From Acidobacteriaceae bacterium (GTDB lineage Bacteria > Acidobacteriota > Terriglobia > Terriglobales > SbA1), in assembly GCA_003136335.1 (NCBI GenBank), contig PLEA01000624.1, forward strand, positions 1 through 10,128: DNA of 10,128 bases, read 5' to 3'. The translations under genes and the position numbers were made by a program. This document shows, piece by piece, positions 1-3,667 of this stretch (its first letter is position 1; each line of letters starts with the position of its first letter). The notes beneath the pieces are model-generated. The model made no database searches, was not told the DNA's origin, and was given only the letters and a program-made list of their open reading frames with translations.

Positions 1-6
1 AAAGAA

Positions 7-82
7 TGGAGCCGACGAGCGGACTTGAACCGCTGACCTGCCGATTACGAATCGGCTGCTCTACCAACTGAGCTACGTCGGC
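7..82 (-). tRNA. tRNA-Thr (anticodon CGU), with encoded CCA
   Basis: The minus strand folds into a full cloverleaf. The acceptor stem GCCGACG pairs with CGTCGGC, the D arm carries the AGTTGGTAGA loop, and the anticodon stem GCCGA/TCGGC encloses the loop TTCGTAA. The anticodon is CGT, which reads ACG threonine codons. The T arm has the TTCAAGT loop. A discriminator T (position 10) is followed by an encoded CCA (7-9). The body is 73 nt plus CCA. There is no intron, and a promoter lies directly upstream. Confidence 0.96.
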
Positions 83-91
83 CTGTCCTCG

Positions 92-120
92 ATTCTAAAT
101 GGGAGGCCGGAAAGCGTAAA
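92..120 (-). promoter_or_regulatory. Sigma70-like promoter of tRNA-Thr
   Basis: On the minus strand a -35 TTTACG (115-120) is separated by exactly 17 bp from a -10 TAGAAT (92-97, five of six consensus bases). Transcription would begin near 85, only a few bases before the mature 5' end at 82, as is common for single tRNA genes. This is read by eye and not tested. Confidence 0.55.
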
Positions 121-140
121 GCAGCAAGCCCATCGGTCAC

Positions 141-224
141 GATCAATGATCGATGAACAATGATCGATGAACAATGATCAATAATCAATAATCAATGATC
201 AATGATCGGCGATCGACGATCGAC
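141..224. repeat. Heptanucleotide tandem repeat, 12 units of GATCAAT/GATCGAT type
   Basis: Twelve consecutive 7-bp units run without slippage: GATCAAT, GATCGAT, GAACAAT, GATCGAT, GAACAAT, GATCAAT, AATCAAT, AATCAAT, GATCAAT, GATCGGC, GATCGAC, GATCGAC. The variation is patterned: a GATCGAT-GAACAAT pair is repeated, AATCAAT is doubled, and the last three units shift to GC-rich forms. Eight units begin with GATC. The array starts about 20 bp upstream of the tRNA promoter. Short heptameric arrays of this kind are known in several bacterial groups, notably cyanobacteria. No coding role is seen. Confidence 0.9.
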
Positions 225-545
225 GAAGATGAACCAGGCCGGCGTGCATTTGTGAAGATCGGCCCGAGGGTCTACTCCCTCGGTTACCTTCGCCTCTGGC
301 TACTATGCTGCTAGCGTTCCATCAGAACGACATGTGCAGGCACATGGGCTGTTAGGGATGCCGCCGAATAGGAGCAGAATCAGGCGGGGACGCCCCTCCG
401 TGGGGGATGACCTGCGAGAATCCTTCGCTCGACCGGAAACAGCCCACGCCTTCTCTGAGCGCGACCTCACTTGGTTGCGACTCAAGTCTTCAACCGACCA
501 TTCCCCTGTCGCTCTTCGCCGCTTTCGCTCGCCTGATCGTGGAAC
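225..545. other. Gene-free stretch with small hairpins, 3' of the zinc-ribbon gene
   Basis: No convincing gene is seen. Short open frames exist on both strands, but they lack ribosome binding sites and recognisable protein features. Three compact inverted repeats are visible. A perfect 7-bp stem CCGAGGG/CCCTCGG with a 6-nt loop lies at 264-283, CATGTGC/GCACATG with a 2-nt centre at 331-346, and CCCC/GGGG at 393-405. None is followed by a T tract on either strand, so none is a clear intrinsic terminator. One of them could still stabilise the 3' end of the zinc-ribbon mRNA (minus strand). Confidence 0.5.
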
Positions 546-1049
546 CTACGCCGCTCGTGCCTCGACTAGCGCGTCATATTCCTCTTCCGATTGTGCGGGG
601 AGTAATACCCACATGGTGTAAATGCCGAGCGCCGTTCCAAACGGAATGTTGGTGAACAGAGAAATGAAGGCCAGGACAAGAGCGATCACCCGCGCCCAAC
701 CCTCATGCTGCAACAAACCCCATCCCGCAATGAATCCGCACGCGGCCTTGGCCAACAGCAGCAGTGCGACTACGCTCAGCAGCGGCCGCAGGAAAGAGGT
801 CGGCGCATCCGGGGCTCCCATGGGACGAAAATGAGCGAACAAACTATTCGCCACGACAAAGAGGATAATGCCACCGATGGTGTTGAATGCCGACAGCGCC
901 AGCCAGAACAGCCCGAGCAGCCGAACATGCTCCTGCACTCGCCCCGGGCGCGGCTGCATCAGCGAGATTGATCCGACGATCTGCTTGCCGCACTTGCTGC
1001 AAAACCCCTGACCAGGCTGCACCACCGCGCCGCATCCATCGCAGAACAT
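546..1049 (-). CDS. Zinc-ribbon membrane protein, function unknown
   Basis: The 167-aa protein opens with a compact zinc ribbon. Cys3-x2-Cys6 and Cys17-x2-Cys20 form the metal-binding knuckles of the zinc-ribbon type often found at the N-terminus of bacterial membrane proteins. After a short Pro/Arg-rich linker come three or four hydrophobic segments (about 42-72, 87-116, 119-150), then a short acidic tail with a SEEEYD stretch. The protein is therefore predicted to sit in the cytoplasmic membrane with the ribbon probably cytosolic. The start is well supported: AGGAGG (1055-1060) sits 5 nt before the ATG. The stop is TAG. An ECF-like promoter lies about 50 bp upstream of the ATG. The gene has no operon partner, and no specific function can be assigned. 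Confidence 0.85.
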   Translation of the reverse strand: MFCDGCGAVVQPGQGFCSKCGKQIVGSISLMQPRPGRVQEHVRLLGLFWLALSAFNTIGGIILFVVANSLFAHFRPMGAPDAPTSFLRPLLSVVALLLLAKAACGFIAGWGLLQHEGWARVIALVLAFISLFTNIPFGTALGIYTMWVLLPAQSEEEYDALVEARAA

Positions 1050-1106
1050 GAATTCCTCCTCGACGCTTTCCCTCTGAAACTGCTCTACAAAATACTTACA
1101 ACCGAT

Positions 1107-1133
1107 GATACGCGGAAAATGCGAAACAGTTCC
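1107..1133 (-). promoter_or_regulatory. Possible ECF-sigma promoter of the zinc-ribbon gene
   Basis: On the minus strand GGAACT (1128-1133) and CGTATC (1107-1112) are 15 bp apart, that is GGAAC-N16-CGTATC. This matches the general form of extracytoplasmic-function sigma promoters (GGAAC, about 16 bp, CGT plus A/T-rich). Transcription would start near 1100, giving a leader of about 50 nt ahead of the strong Shine-Dalgarno. The assignment rests on pattern only. The spacer includes the end of an alternating CG tract (1134-1144 is immediately upstream). Confidence 0.4.
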
Positions 1134-1189
1134 CGCGCGCGCGCTCGGACAATTCGTCGGAGGTTATTTTGCGGCCGCACTAGGAAATC

Positions 1190-1279
1190 CAAAACAAAGA
1201 GGCCACCCGGCAACAGGGTAGCCTCTTTTTCAAGGGAGAATAGTTCCAACGGAGCTTTAAAATCCGTTAAAACTTTCTG
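1190..1279 (-). ncRNA. Candidate small RNA with two stem-loops and its own promoter
   Basis: A short transcript of about 85-90 nt is predicted between a strong promoter (1286-1315) and an intrinsic terminator (stem 1196-1228). In the minus-strand RNA a first hairpin pairs AACGGA (from 1263-1268) with TCCGTT (from 1248-1253) around a 9-nt loop. A single-stranded stretch with a C/U-rich core, TTCTCCCTTG, follows. The terminator hairpin then ends in a broken U tract (TTTGTTTT). The C/U-rich core could pair with purine-rich ribosome binding sites, as some regulatory sRNAs do. A minus-strand open frame across this interval has no ribosome binding site and looks accidental. The alternative is a leader with an attenuator for the zinc-ribbon gene, whose ATG is 150 nt beyond the terminator. 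No known RNA family is recognised. Confidence 0.45.
1196..1230. terminator. Strong intrinsic terminator hairpin, potentially bidirectional
   Basis: AAAGAGGC (1196-1203) pairs with GCCTCTTT (1221-1228). After one mismatch, ACCC (1205-1208) pairs with GGGT (1216-1219) around the 7-nt loop GGCAACA. On the plus strand the stem runs directly into a T tract (1226-1230). On the minus strand the T tract is TTTGTTTT. No plus-strand gene ends here. The most likely use is to end the minus-strand transcript that starts near 1279, and possibly read-through from the gene ending at 1452. Confidence 0.75.
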
Positions 1280-1285
1280 CGACAA

Positions 1286-1315
1286 ATCTTATGAGTCTAA
1301 AAACGGGGGTGTCAA
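1286..1315 (-). promoter_or_regulatory. Strong sigma70-type promoter with AT-rich upstream region
   Basis: On the minus strand a perfect -35 TTGACA (1310-1315) is followed after 18 bp by TAAGAT (1286-1291, four of six consensus bases). The 50 or so bases upstream (1316-1370) are strongly A/T-rich, like an UP element, in an otherwise GC-rich window. Expected start of transcription is near 1279. The first thing downstream is the two-hairpin unit ending in a terminator, not a coding sequence. Confidence 0.6.
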
Positions 1316-1451
1316 GGGATTTTTGTTAAATAAATGTCTTTGTTTTCAATTAGTTACATAACCAATCAATATCAGCCTGGAGTGTAGCAAATTGAGACAA
1401 AAACGCCGATTAAATCTCCTAAGCCAATCTATCTAAAGCCACTTACTTGAA
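1316..1451. other. AT-rich spacer between the sRNA-like unit and the DUF6599-like gene
   Basis: This stretch is markedly more A/T-rich than its surroundings. It holds no gene and no clear terminator for the minus-strand gene that ends at 1452. Its part next to 1315 probably serves as upstream element for the promoter at 1286-1315. Nothing else is recognised. Confidence 0.4.
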
Positions 1452-2657
1452 TCAGGCTGGGTTTTGGGGGGCCTGCCGACCGCCCTCAGTCCCGCTTTGG
1501 GAGGCGCTTTCGACTACCGTTTCTGTGAGACGCAGCGAGATGAATTCCATCTGCTCAGGCCGGTCAAAGACCTTGTCCGGATACCAGCGCTTCATCAGAA
1601 TGCGGATTCCACCGAAGGCCACTCCGGCCACGATTGCGAAGCCTGCGAGAATCGCACAAAGGATCACAATGTTGAGGAACAGCATGTACAGGTCGTGCAC
1701 TTGCTTGTTATCGGTGGGCGCATTCCAGGTGACACTGGCTTCGTAATTCACCATTCCCAGGAGCGACTTCGCATCGCTATCGGAAACCGGTCCCGTAGCA
1801 ATCGCAAGGATGGGCCCCGTGCGCTTGTCGAAAAACGAACCTGCATTTTCGATGCTCGAAACCCCGGCCTGCGGTTGCGTCATCTGATGCGCCGCATCGA
1901 TGCGACGTAGATGCTCGGCAGCCAGTTGCGGCGTTGGGTAAGAGATCAGCATCAACGTCGCTTCTCCGCTCGACGTGTCGTAGCGGGCCAGACTCACTTC
2001 GGAACTGGCATTGAAGTCCACCAGGTCGGCGGAAACCGGCGGCGCCTGCGCGGCCAGGGCTGCCGGCCCCATCACATATTTTTGCGTGTTCGCGACATAG
2101 CCCCGGCGCGGCATGAATTCGATAAATGTGGGCAGGTTGGCGGCATTTCCGTTGGGTCGCGGCAGCGCTCCCGCCAACTCGCGCAACTCCGCGCCGGCCA
2201 TGGCCGATTCTTTGCTGAACTGCGCGTCCACCAGCACATTCCCACGATAGAAGAGCACGCGCTGTCCTAAAGACGCGCCCTGATCGCCGATCTGCTCTTT
2301 CGTCATCTCCGGCTGCAGATAAAACGTGTAGGCGCCAAACGCGCCTGAAGCGTCCGCGAAACGCGCCGCCCGGATCTTCAACGTTCGCCCGTCATCCCGT
2401 ATGTAAGTGGACGAAGCCAGATCCGAGAAGCGGTACTCTTTGAGAACCGCGGCATTCGTAGGATCCGCCGCCGAGGCATCCGTGCTCATCTGCGCAGAGC
2501 CCTGCATCTCCCATCCGCCAAATTGTTGCGGAAGCAGCGCGGGTTGCTGGATCGAAGAATGAGATGGGTCTGCCTTCTGAGGCGTGTTCAACGCAAAGGC
2601 AACGCTCAGCAGACATGCAATTGCAATAACCTTGCCTACGGAACGGGAAAAACTCAT
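1452..2657 (-). CDS. DUF6599-like exported or membrane-anchored protein
   Basis: The 401-aa protein has an N-terminal signal or anchor segment (about 5-23, hydrophobic with basic residues before it). A long extracytoplasmic region follows (about 30-320), and a strong transmembrane helix lies near the C-terminus (about 323-355). A basic stop-transfer KRWYP and a Ser/Gly-rich cytosolic tail close it. The region around LLPQQFGGW, then a YRFSD...Y.R.G.TL segment and AFGAYTFYL, resembles the DUF6599 proteins frequent in Acidobacteriota. I assign this from memory of the family pattern. Family function is unknown. The ATG is the only plausible start; a GAGGAG element lies about 22 nt upstream, farther than ideal. 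It has no operon partner, and an ECF-like promoter is close upstream. Confidence 0.75.
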   Translation of the reverse strand: MSFSRSVGKVIAIACLLSVAFALNTPQKADPSHSSIQQPALLPQQFGGWEMQGSAQMSTDASAADPTNAAVLKEYRFSDLASSTYIRDDGRTLKIRAARFADASGAFGAYTFYLQPEMTKEQIGDQGASLGQRVLFYRGNVLVDAQFSKESAMAGAELRELAGALPRPNGNAANLPTFIEFMPRRGYVANTQKYVMGPAALAAQAPPVSADLVDFNASSEVSLARYDTSSGEATLMLISYPTPQLAAEHLRRIDAAHQMTQPQAGVSSIENAGSFFDKRTGPILAIATGPVSDSDAKSLLGMVNYEASVTWNAPTDNKQVHDLYMLFLNIVILCAILAGFAIVAGVAFGGIRILMKRWYPDKVFDRPEQMEFISLRLTETVVESASQSGTEGGRQAPQNPA

Positions 2658-2690
2658 GAATGAACTCGCAGTGGAGAACTCCTCTACTAA

Positions 2691-2719
2691 TTAGACCACA
2701 GAGCAGGCTGAAAGGTTTC
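2691..2719 (-). promoter_or_regulatory. Possible ECF-sigma promoter of the DUF6599-like gene
   Basis: On the minus strand GAAACC (2714-2719) followed by TTT is separated by 17 bp from GTCTAA (2691-2696). The arrangement resembles ECF promoters of the GGAACC/GTCTAA type. Transcription would begin near 2684, giving a short leader of about 27 nt. It is a by-eye match, and one -35 base differs from GGAAC. Confidence 0.35.
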
Positions 2720-2789
2720 ACCGGTCCCACAAGCCATGCGGCTCGAGTCGTGCAGTTTGAGTCTAGACCGGCACCCTACTCATGGGAGC

Positions 2790-2940
2790 CACCCTGAACG
2801 GCGCCGTTCTTCCGGCGTAGTGAAGAGCCTGCCCTGCGCGAAGTCGAAGGGATCTCGTGCGCAGACCAGCCACGCCCCCGCCAGATCCCTCCCCTGGCTG
2901 AAATGCGCCGGGGTTCGGGATGACGCCTCCGAGGGGAGCC
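2790..2940. repeat. Possible dispersed intergenic repeat
   Basis: This block contains phrases such as CTGCGCGAAGTCGAAGG and GGTTCGGGATGACGCC. These resemble the dispersed intergenic repeats that carry a 'GAAGTCGAAGG' and 'GGGATGAC' signature in many soil bacterial genomes. No open frame here has a ribosome binding site or protein-like composition. There is only one copy in the window, so repetition cannot be shown from this sequence. The call rests on resemblance alone. Confidence 0.3.
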
Positions 2941-2989
2941 AAAGGATCAAGGCGTAAGCGCTTGAGTAGCGGAATTCAGGCTGCCATGA

Positions 2990-3080
2990 CCCATGTTACC
3001 TTCGTGCCTCCCTGACTACCCGTCAGGGCCATTCCTAAAAGGTCAGTCCTGCGGCAAACTACTTTGGGTAACAGAATGGG
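2990..3080 (+). promoter_or_regulatory. Foldable 5' leader of the PilZ-pilin unit (putative cis-regulatory RNA)
   Basis: CCCATGTTACC (2990-3000) can pair with GGTAAC (3067-3072) plus ATGGG (3076-3080). That gives 11 base pairs interrupted only by a 3-nt bulge (AGA, 3073-3075). Inside lies a perfect hairpin CCCTGAC/GTCAGGG (3010-3016 and 3022-3028) with a 5-nt loop. The outer stem covers a candidate ATG (3076) and the GGGA that could act as ribosome binding site for the ATG at 3091, so folding could block translation. It does not match the c-di-GMP-I (GEMM) consensus as I know it. Function is inferred. Confidence 0.35.
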
Positions 3081-3090
3081 ATCAGTCAGT

Positions 3091-3504
3091 ATGGACACGG
3101 ACCAGCGACGAGGGAATCGCACTAAGGCAGTGATTCCCGTTCGAGTAAAGGGCCAAAACAGCGCCGGGAAGCCTTTTGAAGACCTGGTGCACACGCTGGA
3201 CGTCACCCCGGATGGAGTGCGCTTGGGCTCAGTGCGGCAGGAATTGAATGTGCTCGATGAGATTACGATCTTCTATCGCAAGCGAAGAATCCAGTTTCGT
3301 GTCATCTGGACGAAGAAACTGGAGGGCACATCCGAGTTTCAAGTCGGGCTGGAGGCGGTGACTCAGGACAGTGAAGCATGGGGACTGAATTTTGCCGACT
3401 ACAAACGCCAACTGGCTTCACAGCCGGCGGTTGCTAAGCTGTTAATGCCTACTAAAGAAAAGGGAACTAATGGGATATTCAATGTGGAGTCTTTGGTCAG
3501 ATGA
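3091..3504 (+). CDS. PilZ-domain protein, probable c-di-GMP receptor
   Basis: Counted from the ATG at 3091, the protein has 137 aa. A PilZ signature is visible: RRGNR near the N-terminus gives the RxxxR motif, followed by AVIPVRV. About 30 residues later TLDVTPDGVRL gives a (D/N)x(S/T)xxG motif with Thr in the Ser position. These are the residues that bind c-di-GMP in PilZ domains. A beta-rich section (ITIFYRKRRIQFRVIW, then FQVGLE) completes the barrel, and a short helical tail follows. No membrane segment is present, so the protein is cytosolic. The start is uncertain: ATG 3076 and TTG 3064 are in frame, and no start has a good Shine-Dalgarno. 3091 is chosen because it lies just before the motif and outside the leader stem. 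Its 3' end overlaps the pilin gene by 35 nt, suggesting coupled translation. Confidence 0.85.
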   Translation: MDTDQRRGNRTKAVIPVRVKGQNSAGKPFEDLVHTLDVTPDGVRLGSVRQELNVLDEITIFYRKRRIQFRVIWTKKLEGTSEFQVGLEAVTQDSEAWGLNFADYKRQLASQPAVAKLLMPTKEKGTNGIFNVESLVR

Positions 3505-3634
3505 AGAGGGTCAGGACGTTGCCGAATACTCTGTAATGCTGGCGGTGATCCTCGTGATTGTCGTCGGCACGGTGCGGCTGATCGGGTCGAACGCTGGAAA
3601 CGTCTTCTCGCAAGTCGGAAGCGCGATTCAGTAA
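3470..3634 (+). CDS. Flp-type pilin (Flp/Fap family prepilin), 54 aa
   Basis: A 54-aa protein starts at ATG 3470, with AGGGA (3461-3465) 4 nt before it. ATG 3482 is an alternative start. It has the Flp prepilin layout: a short hydrophilic leader ending in Gly14, then mature QDVAEY, which fits the type IVb consensus G/xxxxEY with cleavage before Gln15, Glu at +5 and Tyr at +6. A hydrophobic helix (SVMLAVILVIVVGTV) follows, and the tail ending FSQVGSAIQ is also typical. The mature subunit would be 40 aa, within the family range. Flp pilins form Tad-type fibres after processing by a TadV/PilD-type peptidase. No Tad assembly gene is in the window. The gene overlaps the end of the PilZ gene in another frame and is short enough to be missed by size filters. 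Confidence 0.85.
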   Translation: MGYSMWSLWSDEEGQDVAEYSVMLAVILVIVVGTVRLIGSNAGNVFSQVGSAIQ

Positions 3635-3667
3635 GCGCGAGACCCACGCTCTGAACTCTAAGACACC

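Noticed and set aside
141..224. CRISPR array or iteron origin
   Set aside because: Units are 7 bp with no spacers and too short for CRISPR. There is no replication initiator gene nearby, and the setting is a chromosomal tRNA locus.
303..485. Minus-strand 60-codon open frame in the gene-free stretch
   Set aside because: No ribosome binding site, and the composition (Arg/Ser/Cys-rich) looks like translated non-coding GC-rich DNA.
1085..1285. Minus-strand 66-codon frame that could be a leader peptide
   Set aside because: It needs a TTG start with no ribosome binding site, sits at or before the predicted transcription start, and runs through the terminator stem.
2736..2957. Plus-strand 73-codon frame upstream of the PilZ gene
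   Set aside because: No ribosome binding site and it lies in repeat-like sequence with no protein-like pattern.
2990..3090. Class I c-di-GMP (GEMM) riboswitch upstream of PilZ
   Set aside because: A GGCAAAC string is present, but the following GNRA hairpin, the GCAAAGCC string and the second stem are absent.
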